This document shows positions 35,324-43,946 of a stretch of DNA of 64,000 bases, in pieces. The stretch spans positions 680,502 to 744,501 of the forward strand of contig NZ_JABBGF010000001.1 in the NCBI RefSeq assembly GCF_012927265.1, read 5' to 3'. The DNA is from Chryseobacterium cheonjiense. GTDB taxonomy: Bacteria > Bacteroidota > Bacteroidia > Flavobacteriales > Weeksellaceae. How positions within the stretch are numbered: the stretch's first letter is position 1; every line of letters begins with the position of its first letter. Under the pieces are notes generated by a model that was not told where the DNA came from, did not search any database, and was given only the letters and a program-made list of their open reading frames with translations. Position numbers and translations under genes: made by a program.

Positions 35324-35818
35324 TTATAAAAAAATTAGATATTTTTCCGATATATTTTCTCTGAAAGATCCGCGTTTTATAGAATCATTTTTTACACGAA
35401 TTTTTTCAAGGGACTCTATTGTAAATTCTTTTGACAGCTTATCTTTTTGCACAAGCATTTTTACTTTAGGACACTTAAAAAGACAGCTTACTAAAAAAGG
35501 ACTTGTTGTAAAATATCCATTTTTATCGGTGTATAATCTTACCGGTTCAGAAAGTCCTTTAACAGTATACCTGAAATTATCTTTTACTCCTTTTTTTCGC
35601 AATTCTTTTCTTTTCGCAAGCGAAATGGTATCAAATTTATCTCCTGCTTCTGTTATGGTGTCTTTATTGTTGAGAATCAAAGCGATATAAGCATTTTCTA
35701 TCGGTTCGTGTTTATGATTATAAACATTTCCTTCGTAATGTAGTACAGCCTCGCAGGAACTGAGTATAATTGCAGATAAAAAACAAAGAAATACGGATAA
35801 TCTGTTTCTTATTTTCAT
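35324..35818 (-). CDS. Putative lipoprotein
   Basis: A 164-residue protein with a lipoprotein signal: basic start, hydrophobic core and lipobox IILSSC with Cys22. The mature part opens with YEGNVYNHKHEPIENAYIAL and has LYTDKNGYFTTSPF, the pattern of a carboxypeptidase-regulatory-like beta domain, followed by a charged tail. I do not recognise a specific family. It lies six bases upstream of the kinase gene start on the same strand, so it may be first in a transcript with the two-component pair. Location is probably the outer membrane. Confidence 0.65.
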   Translation of the reverse strand: MKIRNRLSVFLCFLSAIILSSCEAVLHYEGNVYNHKHEPIENAYIALILNNKDTITEAGDKFDTISLAKRKELRKKGVKDNFRYTVKGLSEPVRLYTDKNGYFTTSPFLVSCLFKCPKVKMLVQKDKLSKEFTIESLEKIRVKNDSIKRGSFRENISEKYLIFL

Positions 35819-35839
35819 TTTAAATTCATGTAAAAAAGT

Positions 35840-36211
35840 CTACTTCAGTTTTTTCAGAGATGTCATTGTTGCTTTTTCCTCACACTTTTCAAATGTAATC
35901 TCATATGCCGGATTTTTGTCAGGATAAACTAAAAGATAATCAGGACAGGGTTTTTTCTGGGCATGGCTTTTATCAAAATCAATTTTTCCTTTGGTGATGA
36001 TGCTGTCTTTTAGGAATTTTTCATCAACCTTTGATGCAGCCATTTCAGCTTTAAACTGATCGGAATAGGTGAAATCTTTAGACAGTGTTTCTGCGATGAC
36101 ACGGCTGTTGGGAAGATATCCGCTGCAGCTTGCCCCTTTTTTGTTTAAAATAAAAAATACGATAATAAGTCCCGGAATAAGACCTATCATATAAAATTTG
36201 AGTTTTTTCAT
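35840..36211 (-). CDS. Hypothetical membrane-anchored protein
   Basis: A 123-residue protein with one N-terminal membrane helix (about 5-22, GLIPGLIIVFFIL) and a soluble domain containing two Cys that might pair (ASCSGYL and KKPCPDYL). No family recognised. Its ATG overlaps the last base of the alanine dehydrogenase stop, indicating co-translation from the same message, and the lipoprotein gene follows 21 bases on. Function unknown. Confidence 0.6.
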   Translation of the reverse strand: MKKLKFYMIGLIPGLIIVFFILNKKGASCSGYLPNSRVIAETLSKDFTYSDQFKAEMAASKVDEKFLKDSIITKGKIDFDKSHAQKKPCPDYLLVYPDKNPAYEITFEKCEEKATMTSLKKLK

Positions 36212-37404
36212 TAGAAGATTAAAAGATTGATATCGTGATAGGTAAGCCCGAAACGGTCGCAGATGATTTTCTTCGTATGTCGTCCTTTGTACATGTAAAG
36301 GCTTTGTTTCATTTCATTTTTGCGGACCAACATATTTTCAAAACCGCCTTCTTCATCATAATGAAGAATGTAGGAAAGGAAGAAATTGGAAATGGCCTTC
36401 GTTGTTGTTCTTGGCATTCTTGACGTTAGATTGGGAAGTCCACAGTGAATCACGCCGTGTTTAATAATGTAAGGATCTTCCATGGTGGTCAGCTCGGATG
36501 TTTCGATTACTTTTCCATTGTCAATGGTAATATCGATAATAACGCTGCCTTTTTTCATTTTCATGACCATATCTTCGGTCACAATCGGTGTCATATTGAG
36601 TCTTGGTAACGCTCCGATCACCACATCGGCTCTTCTTAATGCTTTTTTGAGTTCTTTAGGATCAATGATGGAAGTTGGAACCCGGCTGTCTACTAAAGTG
36701 TGAAGTCTTCTGAGCTTTGAAAGTGAATTATCAAAAACCCTTACGCTAGCTCCTAAACCGATGGCTGCTTTGGTTGCAAATTCACCCACGATTCCGGCTC
36801 CGATGATAACCACTTCGGCTGGCCTTACTCCTGTAATTCCTCCCAGCATGAGCCCGTTTGATAAAGCTAATAATTCTGAGGCATACAGTATGGAAACTGT
36901 TCCTGCAATCTCGCCTACAAGCCTTACTAAAGCTAATTGCTTGTATTCATCAACGATAAATTCGAAGGCTATGGCATTTACTTTCTTTTCTGCAAGTTTA
37001 AGGAAATAATCTTTATCCCGGAGATTGATCTGAAGAGCAGACACGAGATAAGTATTAGGACGCATATAATCGATTTCCTCATCGGTGGGAGGGTTTACTT
37101 TAAGAATCAGATCCTGAGAAAAGGCTTCTTTAGGATCATTGGTAATCTTTGCGCCCGACTCGGAGTACTGAAGATCTGTAAAAAAAGAACCCACACCGGC
37201 ACCGGATTCTATAATGATTTCATGACCACTTTCTACCAGAACCTGTACAGCATCCGGAGTGATACAAGCTCTTCTTTCATTCAGGGAAGTTTCTTTAGGG
37301 ATTCCTATGCTGAACTGTTTTCCTTTTTTGATGACCTCCAGCTTTTCTTCTTTCGGCATCAGTTCCTCTTCGGTAAAAGGAGTAAAAATATTTGTCGTAC
37401 TCAT
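36211..37404 (-). CDS. ald: Alanine dehydrogenase
   Basis: NAD-dependent oxidative deamination of L-alanine to pyruvate and ammonia. 397 residues, with about 30 extra N-terminal residues before the catalytic core, which begins SIGIPKETSLNERRACITP (32-50). Other blocks are GHEIIIESGAGVGSFF, the substrate-region KVNPP, the Rossmann motif VVIIGAGIVGEFAT and PGVH-like HCGLPNLTSRMPRT. The N domain is shared with PntA transhydrogenase, but length and C-terminus favour alanine dehydrogenase. It heads a group with two small envelope genes. Confidence 0.85.
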   Translation of the reverse strand: MSTTNIFTPFTEEELMPKEEKLEVIKKGKQFSIGIPKETSLNERRACITPDAVQVLVESGHEIIIESGAGVGSFFTDLQYSESGAKITNDPKEAFSQDLILKVNPPTDEEIDYMRPNTYLVSALQINLRDKDYFLKLAEKKVNAIAFEFIVDEYKQLALVRLVGEIAGTVSILYASELLALSNGLMLGGITGVRPAEVVIIGAGIVGEFATKAAIGLGASVRVFDNSLSKLRRLHTLVDSRVPTSIIDPKELKKALRRADVVIGALPRLNMTPIVTEDMVMKMKKGSVIIDITIDNGKVIETSELTTMEDPYIIKHGVIHCGLPNLTSRMPRTTTKAISNFFLSYILHYDEEGGFENMLVRKNEMKQSLYMYKGRHTKKIICDRFGLTYHDINLLIF

Positions 37405-37473
37405 CCTTTAAATAATTAAATTCTAACAGATCGTTATTTTACATTCAATTTCAGAAACAAAGATACATAATAT

Positions 37474-37893
37474 TTACTCGAATGAGATTTCTCTGTGTTC
37501 ACCTGTGTTAATGATGCTCATTTCGTGGTATTTAAGACCGTAAAGATCATCTTCATATACTTCAGGCCATTCAATAATACACAAAAAGGCATTATCGAGA
37601 TACTCTTCCATACCGATATCGTAGACTTCATCAATATTTTTTAAACGGTAAAGATCAAAATGAAATATTTTTCCCTGAGGGGCATTGTACTCGTTAACAA
37701 TAGAATATGTGGGAGAACTTACCTCATCCTCGCTTCCCAGCTTTTTAAGGAGAAATTGGGTGAAAGTAGTTTTCCCCGCTCCGAGATTCCCTTTCAGAAG
37801 AAGGATGTTGTGTTGTAATCCTGAAGCGACTTTTTCCGCAATATGTTGCCAGTCGTCCATATCATGAATCGTGAATTGCATATTTTTAAACAA
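37474..37893 (-). CDS. tsaE: tRNA threonylcarbamoyladenosine biosynthesis ATPase TsaE
   Basis: P-loop ATPase that resets the TsaB-TsaD complex making t6A37 in ANN-decoding tRNAs. The 139 residues fit. The Walker A motif is GNLGAGKTTF (35-44), followed by VSSPTYSIVNEY and FHFDLYRL blocks typical of TsaE, then the ILIEWPE-like segment FLCIIEWPE. Two starts are possible, 37893 or the Met at residue 5 (37881, MQFTIHDMDDW); the second resembles relatives more. It stands alone between two gaps on the minus strand. Confidence 0.93.
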   Translation of the reverse strand: MFKNMQFTIHDMDDWQHIAEKVASGLQHNILLLKGNLGAGKTTFTQFLLKKLGSEDEVSSPTYSIVNEYNAPQGKIFHFDLYRLKNIDEVYDIGMEEYLDNAFLCIIEWPEVYEDDLYGLKYHEMSIINTGEHREISFE

Positions 37894-37994
37894 AGATAAT
37901 TAATTACAATAAATTTTTTATAAACAAAAAAATACTGAAGAAATTCTTATTTCTATTCGGCGTTTTATTTACGATCTGAATACAATTTTAAAGC

Positions 37995-38609
37995 CTATTT
38001 GTCATTTTTTAGATTATTAATGTAAACCTGATTTAAATATTCTGCCCGTGTTTTTGCTCTTTCAGGATTTCTGTAACGGTTATTTTTTACGGGGTTTTCA
38101 TAAAGCGATACAATTTCTGCTATTTCAATAGATTGCAATTCTTTAATATCCTTTTTAAATAAGGATTGCGAAAGTTTCGAAATACCTTTTCTGTTTTCCA
38201 AAAAGTCGAAATGGCTAAAATTAAATGAAAGACATTCTTCCTGACTGTAATGACGTTCAAGATATCTTGCAACAACAAAGTGATCTATACTTTTTTTGTT
38301 GTTAATTGCTAAAACAGGTGTCAGTTGAAAAGCGGCAGCTTTACAAGGGCATTCCTTTATCCGAGCATTCTGACCTATCAGTAATTGTAATACGGTATGC
38401 CACGAATTTTCATGCAAAGCATTCGGGTAGAGGGTATTGTAAAAATTGGTGAAATTTTCCGGAAGTTTTTCGCTGGTCTTTATTTCGTGAGTAATCATTC
38501 GTTTATCAGAATTACCGATGATAAATCTTCCAGCAAACTCAACATACAAAAACAGTAAAACAAGTGCTGTAAATGCTAAAGCTGTAGAGATTTTAAAATA
38601 TTTCATCAT
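37995..38609 (-). CDS. Membrane-anchored protein resembling the end of a GT51 transglycosylase domain
   Basis: A 204-residue protein with an N-terminal membrane helix (8-28) and a periplasmic part. The segment from about 130 to 195 (LSQSLFKKDIKELQSIEIAEIVSLYENP, then NRYRNPERAKTRAEYLNQVY, here split) resembles the C-terminal end of penicillin-binding-protein GT51 domains (YFGKxxxELTLAEAALLAxL...NPERAxxRRxxVL). The catalytic Glu region (EDxxFxxHxG) is not visible, so a degenerate or accessory role is likely. It may start at the first or second Met. Function uncertain. Confidence 0.5.
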   Translation of the reverse strand: MMKYFKISTALAFTALVLLFLYVEFAGRFIIGNSDKRMITHEIKTSEKLPENFTNFYNTLYPNALHENSWHTVLQLLIGQNARIKECPCKAAAFQLTPVLAINNKKSIDHFVVARYLERHYSQEECLSFNFSHFDFLENRKGISKLSQSLFKKDIKELQSIEIAEIVSLYENPVKNNRYRNPERAKTRAEYLNQVYINNLKNDK

Positions 38610-38719
38610 ATAAATGGAGCTATTTTATTCAAAAATAATTAAAATAAAACTCTAAAATCACTTTAAGCAGGAATTAATCTTGTTACTTTGCTGTATTGTA
38701 CTAAGAACATTTTTTTGTA

Positions 38720-38727
38720 TATTTTTG
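38720..38727 (+). promoter_or_regulatory. -7 promoter box abutting dnaG
   Basis: TATTTTTG ends only four bases before the dnaG ATG, so initiation seven bases or so downstream would give a leaderless or nearly leaderless message. Confidence 0.45.
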
Positions 38728-38731
38728 CATC

Positions 38732-40711
38732 ATGATTTCCAAGCAGACCATTGATAAAATATTCTCAACAATCCGTGTAGAAGAGATTGTGGGAGAGTAT
38801 GTGCAGCTGAAGAGGGCAGGGTCTAATTACAAAGGACTCAGTCCGTTTCATGATGAAAAGACGCCGAGCTTTGTAGTTTCCGCGAGTAAGCAGATCTGGA
38901 AAGATTTTTCTACAGGTAAAGGAGGAACGGCGATTTCCTTTTTGATGGAAATTGAAAATTTCACCTATCCTGAAGCGCTGCGTCATGCCGCAAAAAAATA
39001 CGGAATTGAAATTGAGGAAGATCAGCGTGAATACTCTGAAGAAGCCAAGCAGGCACATACAGAAAGAGATTTACTCTATAAGATTCATGAAGTAGCTAAT
39101 AATTACTTCCAGGAAATACTTTGGGATTCTGAAGAAGGAAGATCGATCGGGCTTTCGTACTTTAAAGAGCGTGAGCTGAAAGATGACATCATTAAAAAAT
39201 TCCAGCTCGGATACTCTCCCGAACAGAAAAATGCTTTTACGGCTTATGCACTGGAAAAAGGTTATGCAAAAGATATCCTGGAAAAGTCCGGACTTTCGAT
39301 TTTCCCCGAAAATACACCTTCCGGAGTTGACCGTTTCCGTGAAAGGGTGATCTTTCCGATTCACAGCTTTTCAGGAAGAGTATTGGGTTTTGGAGCGAGA
39401 ATTCTCAAGAATAATGTTAAAACGGCCAAATACCTCAATTCTCCGGAAACGGAAATTTACCATAAATCCAATGTTCTTTACGGTCTGAACCAGAGTAAGC
39501 AGGCCATTTCAAGAAAAAATGTCTGCCTTTTGGTGGAAGGATACATGGACGTGATCTCGCTGCACATGTCGGGAATCGAAAATGTGGTGGCCAGTTCGGG
39601 AACTTCACTTACTACGGAGCAGATCAAATTAATAAAAAGGCTTACCGAGAATGTTACCATTCTTTTTGACGGTGATAACGCAGGAATAAAAGCCAGTTTC
39701 AGAAGTATCGACATGCTGCTTACCGAAGGAATGAACATCCGTGTTCTACTGTTCCCAGACGGAGATGACCCTGATTCATTTGCCAGAAAGCATCCGCAGG
39801 AATATGTTGAGAAATTCATTGAAAACCAGGCAATGGATTTCATTGACTTCAAAGCAGAGATTTTGCTGAAAGAAGTCGGTAACGATCCTATCAAAAAAGC
39901 GGAAGCCATCCGGGATATTGTAAAATCGGTATCATTTGTTCAGAATGCCCTCAAAAGAGAAGTGTACCTTAAGGAAGTTTCCAATAAATTCGGACTTTCG
40001 GAGCAGAGCCTTTTTAATGAACTCGATGTTCAGAAGCAGATCACACAGAACCAGACTCAGAAAGCCCAGGTGAAAGCCGAAGCGCAGCAGCCTGCCAAAC
40101 TGCAGATTGTAGACGAACCGAGAGATCAGGTAGACCCGATTGTTTTTAATGTTACCAAGATGGAAAACGACCTGATCAACCATATGCTGAACTATGGTGA
40201 TGTGGTACTGCAGCGTACAACACCCGATGAGCAGAATTATGAAATTACGGTCATCGAGGAAATTCTACATCATTTTGAAGAAGACGGCTATGAATTTCAG
40301 GTGGAGCTCAACAAAAAAATCGTAGATTATATTAAAGAGGGAATTGAAAAAGAAGAGCTGAGAAAAGGAAATTTCTTTTTCGGATTAATGGATGAAGAAC
40401 TCAGTAAAGCGGCAGTTAATTCTATGAATATCTACAGTGAGCTGAATGACTGGTCCACACGGAATATTATTTCACCCAATTACGGTGACAAAATTCCCGA
40501 ACAGGTTGCCGGTGATATTCTGATTCATAAATTCCGCTATGTGAATTTCCTGATTTTAAAAACCAAAAAGGAGCTTGCAGACCATGCTGATTCTGATGAA
40601 GGAAAATATTTTGAACTGATCAAAAAGATACAGATGCTCACTCTGGTGTCAGTAGAACTATCCAAAGTACTGAATTATTCTGCAATTACCGGAATTTATT
40701 CTGACAGATAA
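38732..40711 (+). CDS. dnaG: DNA primase DnaG lacking the zinc-finger cysteines
   Basis: Makes RNA primers for replication. 659 residues. The N-terminal domain aligns with normal DnaG (YVQLKRAGSNYKGLSPFHDE, then TPSFVV, then DFSTGKGG) but the zinc ligands are changed: CPFH is SPFH (Ser37, His40 kept), and CFGCG is DFSTG (Asp58, Thr61). The catalytic core is intact: FPIHSFSGRVLGFGAR, the TOPRIM acidic motifs LVEGYMDV and LFDGDNAGIKA, and DPDSF. The C-terminal helicase-binding part (about 440-659) is variable. The loss of zinc ligands is probably a lineage trait, since everything else is preserved. Confidence 0.95.
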   Translation: MISKQTIDKIFSTIRVEEIVGEYVQLKRAGSNYKGLSPFHDEKTPSFVVSASKQIWKDFSTGKGGTAISFLMEIENFTYPEALRHAAKKYGIEIEEDQREYSEEAKQAHTERDLLYKIHEVANNYFQEILWDSEEGRSIGLSYFKERELKDDIIKKFQLGYSPEQKNAFTAYALEKGYAKDILEKSGLSIFPENTPSGVDRFRERVIFPIHSFSGRVLGFGARILKNNVKTAKYLNSPETEIYHKSNVLYGLNQSKQAISRKNVCLLVEGYMDVISLHMSGIENVVASSGTSLTTEQIKLIKRLTENVTILFDGDNAGIKASFRSIDMLLTEGMNIRVLLFPDGDDPDSFARKHPQEYVEKFIENQAMDFIDFKAEILLKEVGNDPIKKAEAIRDIVKSVSFVQNALKREVYLKEVSNKFGLSEQSLFNELDVQKQITQNQTQKAQVKAEAQQPAKLQIVDEPRDQVDPIVFNVTKMENDLINHMLNYGDVVLQRTTPDEQNYEITVIEEILHHFEEDGYEFQVELNKKIVDYIKEGIEKEELRKGNFFFGLMDEELSKAAVNSMNIYSELNDWSTRNIISPNYGDKIPEQVAGDILIHKFRYVNFLILKTKKELADHADSDEGKYFELIKKIQMLTLVSVELSKVLNYSAITGIYSDR

Positions 40712-40822
40712 CCATAATTATTTTTTCTTTTTAAAAAAGTCTGTGACAAAAAGTCCTATAATATTTTAGGAATAAAAGTTGTAATTTAAACTTCGTAAAA
40801 TTTAATAATACATAACAGAAAT

Positions 40823-41509
40823 ATGGACATCAAAAAAGAATTCAGAGATTTCTCTGTAAAGCATTTAGGAAACAGCGGTCTGGCTACCGATCAGTATATG
40901 GGAATGTATGGTCCTACCAATCTTACACCATACATTATGGAAGAAAGAAGATTGAACGTTGCTCAGATGGATGTATTTTCACGTCTGATGATGGACAGAA
41001 TCATTTTCTTAGGAACTGGAATTGATGACCAGGTAGCGAATATCGTTACGGCTCAGCTTCTTTTCTTAGAAAGTGCAGATCCATCCAAAGATATTCAGAT
41101 TTATATCAACTCGCCGGGCGGAAGTGTGTATGCCGGATTGGGTATTTACGATACCATGCAGATCATTAAGCCGGATGTAGCAACGATTTGTACAGGAATT
41201 GCCGCTTCAATGGGAGCTGTATTACTGGTTGCAGGGGAAAAAGGAAAACGTTCTGCGTTGAAGCACTCAAGAGTAATGATTCACCAGCCTTCAGGAGGTG
41301 CGCAAGGGGTAGCTTCTGACATGGAAATCAACTTAAGAGAGATGTTAAAACTTAAAAAAGAATTGTACGAGATCATCTCCGAACACTCCGGACAAACATA
41401 CGAGTGGGTAGAAAAGGCATCAGACCGTGATTACTGGATGACTTCCGAAGAAGCCAAAGGTTTCGGAATGGTAGACGAAGTATTACAGAGATCAAAAGAC
41501 AAAAAATAA
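40823..41509 (+). CDS. clpP: ATP-dependent Clp protease proteolytic subunit
   Basis: Serine peptidase that forms the tetradecameric chamber served by ClpX or ClpC. 228 residues. Family blocks are RIIFLGTGIDDQVAN, INSPGGSVYAGLGIYDTMQ, the nucleophile motif ICTGIAASMGAVLL (Ser in ASMGA), and SRVMIHQPSGGAQG with the catalytic His; the Asp follows near residue 185 (ASDRDYWM). The first 25 residues are the usual short propeptide region. The start is the ATG at 40823. A strong terminator follows. clpX is not adjacent. Confidence 0.97.
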   Translation: MDIKKEFRDFSVKHLGNSGLATDQYMGMYGPTNLTPYIMEERRLNVAQMDVFSRLMMDRIIFLGTGIDDQVANIVTAQLLFLESADPSKDIQIYINSPGGSVYAGLGIYDTMQIIKPDVATICTGIAASMGAVLLVAGEKGKRSALKHSRVMIHQPSGGAQGVASDMEINLREMLKLKKELYEIISEHSGQTYEWVEKASDRDYWMTSEEAKGFGMVDEVLQRSKDKK

Positions 41510-41525
41510 TTTTTGTTAAAGATAG

Positions 41526-41562
41526 AAAAGCGCATCAATTAGTTTTTGATGCGCTTTTTTTA
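41526..41562 (+). terminator. Terminator after clpP
   Basis: Thirteen-base stem AAAAGCGCATCAA (41526-41538) with TTGATGCGCTTTT (41546-41558), then T residues. Confidence 0.9.
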
Positions 41563-41564
41563 CT

Positions 41565-41680
41565 AGGAGCTATTCCGGCTTTCCGCACTCGCTATTTTGA
41601 GGATTTTGGCGGCGCGGCGAAGCCGCGCCGCCAAAATCCTCAAAATGAGCTCAGACAATTGCTGCAATCCGGGCTAAAAC
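41565..41680. repeat. Intergenic element with a 25-bp GC-rich perfect hairpin
   Basis: The core (41594-41646) is a perfect 25-base stem with a GAA loop: ATTTTGAGGATTTTGGCGGC and five more bases pair with 41622-41646. Flanks read AGGAGCTATTCCGGCTTTCC on the left and GCAATCCGGGCT on the right. The remaining gap to 41819 shows no gene. From memory, GAGCTATTCC...CAATCCGGGC elements are common between flavobacterial genes; that needs a search. Its A/T-rich outer and GC-rich inner arms resemble an over-long terminator, but there is no T run. Confidence 0.75.
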
Positions 41681-41819
41681 AGCAGCCTTGTTGAAATTTA
41701 CAGTCAATAAGGTTGATTTTGATCCAAAAATCAAGACTTTAACAAACTTTATAAATTCAGGGGGCTAAACGGCATCATTTTTCCAATTAAAATGACATAA
41801 CACTTAAATCATTAAAATT

Positions 41820-42368
41820 ATGTCAAAGAAAATTGCAATTTTAGCAACACACGGATTTGAAGAAAGCGAATTGAAATCTCCAAAAGAACATTTGGAACAG
41901 CAGGGCTGGACTGCTCACATCATCAGTCCGGAATCAGGAGCCATCAAAGCATGGGCTGAAAAAGACTGGGGGCAGGAATATCCTGTTGATAAAACATTAG
42001 ATGAAGCAAACGCTTCCGATTATGATGCTTTGGTTTTACCGGGAGGTGTCATCAATCCTGACCAATTACGAACAAATGAAAGCGCACTGTCTTTCGTAAA
42101 AGATTTTTTCCAGCAGCAAAAGCCGGTAGCCGCTATTTGTCATGGACCGCAGATCCTTATTAATGCTGAAGTAGTGGAAGGCAGAAATATGACTTCCGTA
42201 AATTCTATCAGCCAGGATCTTAAAAATGCGGGAGCACAGTGGGAAGATAGTGAAGTGGTTGTTGATAACGGATTGGTTACCAGCCGTACCCCAAAAGATC
42301 TTCCTGCTTTCAATGCCAAAATGGTGGAAGAAATCAAGGAAGGGAAACATGAGGAGCAGACTTTGTAA
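41820..42368 (+). CDS. DJ-1/PfpI family protein
   Basis: A 182-residue member of the PfpI branch of the DJ-1 superfamily (intracellular protease or glyoxalase-like deglycase). Landmarks are KIAILATHGFEESEL (3-17, with the conserved Glu), DALVLPGGVINPDQLR, and the nucleophile elbow AAICHGPQIL (about 101-110, Cys104 with following His105). The C-terminal VDNGLVTSRTPKDLPAF is typical. No signal peptide. Stress protection is the usual role; the substrate is unsettled for the family. It ends in a bidirectional terminator. Confidence 0.9.
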   Translation: MSKKIAILATHGFEESELKSPKEHLEQQGWTAHIISPESGAIKAWAEKDWGQEYPVDKTLDEANASDYDALVLPGGVINPDQLRTNESALSFVKDFFQQQKPVAAICHGPQILINAEVVEGRNMTSVNSISQDLKNAGAQWEDSEVVVDNGLVTSRTPKDLPAFNAKMVEEIKEGKHEEQTL

Positions 42369-42390
42369 CTCACTAATTAAATAAAATAAA

Positions 42391-42428
42391 AAAAATTCGG
42401 CGGCATCGAAGATGCCGCCGAATTTTTT
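42391..42428. terminator. Bidirectional terminator with GAA loop
   Basis: Seventeen-base perfect stem AAAAATTCGGCGGCATC (42391-42407), loop GAA, inverse at 42411-42427, between converging genes. Confidence 0.9.
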
Positions 42429-42756
42429 ATTCTTCCTGTATAACCTTTTTTCTTTTAAAGAAAATAGTATATACCAATAAGGTCTGTACAAATACATTTC
42501 CCAAAAATATCAATATTGACTGATACATAGGTATCGGTGCATAAAAAGGCAATAGTTTGTCAAAGAAAATTGCCGGTGCACAAGCCATATATTGAACCGC
42601 AATCAATGGATATTGTAAAAACTCAGGCTGAATCCCAATAAAAAACTGATCATACAGGAAAGTATACACAATATCAAACAGAAGAACTCCAAAAAATAAG
42701 AGGATAAACTTTTTCACCTTAGTTAAAAGCCTCAATAATTTTTGAAAAATCTTCAA
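42427..42756 (-). CDS. Small hypothetical membrane protein
   Basis: A 109-residue protein with three hydrophobic segments (about 17-37, 48-66 and 78-98) and basic ends. I do not recognise a family. Its start lies 38 bases inside the end of tpiA, so it is translationally coupled to that gene. The stop abuts the terminator at 42391-42428. Role unknown. Confidence 0.65.
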   Translation of the reverse strand: MKIFQKLLRLLTKVKKFILLFFGVLLFDIVYTFLYDQFFIGIQPEFLQYPLIAVQYMACAPAIFFDKLLPFYAPIPMYQSILIFLGNVFVQTLLVYTIFFKRKKVIQEE

Positions 42757-43477
42757 GTTTTAAAGCAGCACCGCCAATTAACCCACCATCAATATCAGGC
42801 TGCGAGAAAATTTCCTTTGCATTATCCGGTTTTACGGAACCTCCGTACAAGATAGAAACCTCATCAGCTACTTCCTGTCCGTATTTTGCAGCGATAATGC
42901 TTCTGATGTGCGCGTGGATTTCCTGAGCCTGCTCAGGACTTGCTGTTTCTCCGGTTCCGATGGCCCAAACCGGTTCGTAAGCGATAACCACTTTTTTAAT
43001 TTCCTCCGCAGAAAGCGTAAAAAGAGCTACTTCCGTCTGGTTTTTTACCACTTCAAAATGTTGTCCTGCTTTCCTCTGTTCCAGCGTTTCACCGTTACAG
43101 TATACCGGAATCAAACCTTTATCTAAAGCCAGTTTCACTTTTTTGTTACAGTGAGAATCCGTCTCACCATGATACTGTCTTCTTTCAGAATGTCCGATCA
43201 GAGAACCGGATGCATCAATTGATTCAAGCATGTCTGCAGAAATTTCTCCGGTGTACGCACCGCTTTCATACTCGCTCATATCCTGTGAAAAAACGCCGAT
43301 TTCATCTTTCTCAAAAATATCTTTTGCCATCATCAGGTATAAAGCCGGCGGCGCAATCCATACCTCACAGTTGGTCGCATTGTTGTTTTTATAGCTTAGT
43401 AACTGAACCATCAACTGTTGTGCATCAATTACGTTTTTGTTCATTTTCCAGTTTCCTGCAACTATTTTTCTTCTCAT
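42719..43477 (-). CDS. tpiA: Triosephosphate isomerase
   Basis: Interconverts dihydroxyacetone phosphate and glyceraldehyde 3-phosphate in glycolysis. 252 residues. The catalytic residues are visible: Lys in AGNWKMNK (7-14), His in IGHSERRQYHGE (about 95-106), Glu in AYEPVWAIGTGETAS (about 167-181), and the phosphate-binding loop ILYGGSVKPDNA and GGLIGGAAL near the end. It overlaps the small membrane gene downstream by 38 bases. Confidence 0.97.
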   Translation of the reverse strand: MRRKIVAGNWKMNKNVIDAQQLMVQLLSYKNNNATNCEVWIAPPALYLMMAKDIFEKDEIGVFSQDMSEYESGAYTGEISADMLESIDASGSLIGHSERRQYHGETDSHCNKKVKLALDKGLIPVYCNGETLEQRKAGQHFEVVKNQTEVALFTLSAEEIKKVVIAYEPVWAIGTGETASPEQAQEIHAHIRSIIAAKYGQEVADEVSILYGGSVKPDNAKEIFSQPDIDGGLIGGAALKLEDFSKIIEAFN

Positions 43478-43550
43478 AGTTTCTTATTGTTTGAATGTAG
43501 ATTCAGAATCATGTCAGAAGTAATTCTAACTTTTAAGTCTGATTTGTCAA

Positions 43551-43901
43551 TTAATTAATGTTCCAGATTTTTTTCAAAAGTGTATAGTAAGAGTGTTCTT
43601 CATCGGTTACCTTATTATCGGCTTTAATAAGTGTTTTGGCAAATTGGATAAAGTTCTGACGTTCCTCTTCCATAGAATCGTCGTAGAAGCAACGGGCATG
43701 GAATTCAAAATGACCTTTCCATTCTTCGGGTTTCAAAAGTGCGATGGTCTCAAGCTCATTATCAAGATCCGTTTTAAAGGGAAATTCATCTGCCAGATAT
43801 TGTTGCACCAGCATTCCTTCTTCCGGAGCAAATTCCCCGTCCACTGAAGATAAGATCATCAATAAGTGGTATCCCGCAATCGGTTTATTTGATTTCTGCA
43901 T
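43551..43901 (-). CDS. TerB-like helical protein
   Basis: A 116-residue all-helical protein with the opening HLLMILSSVDGEFAPEEGMLVQQYL (split, 12-36), which matches the start of TerB-like (tellurite resistance B) domains, including an acidic loop that could bind metal. The rest is helical with ADNKVTDEEHSYY repeating the acidic loop. No other ter genes lie nearby, so tellurite resistance is not implied. It stands between tpiA and the BT_3928 gene on the same strand. Confidence 0.7.
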   Translation of the reverse strand: MQKSNKPIAGYHLLMILSSVDGEFAPEEGMLVQQYLADEFPFKTDLDNELETIALLKPEEWKGHFEFHARCFYDDSMEEERQNFIQFAKTLIKADNKVTDEEHSYYTLLKKIWNIN

Positions 43902-43946
43902 TATTTAAATATATTAAGTTTAGTGTTTATTGTTAAGTCTCAAAAG

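Noticed and set aside
43551..43901. Tellurite-resistance locus (with the TerD-like protein)
   Set aside because: Only isolated TerB-like and TerD-like domains are seen, far apart and without other ter genes.
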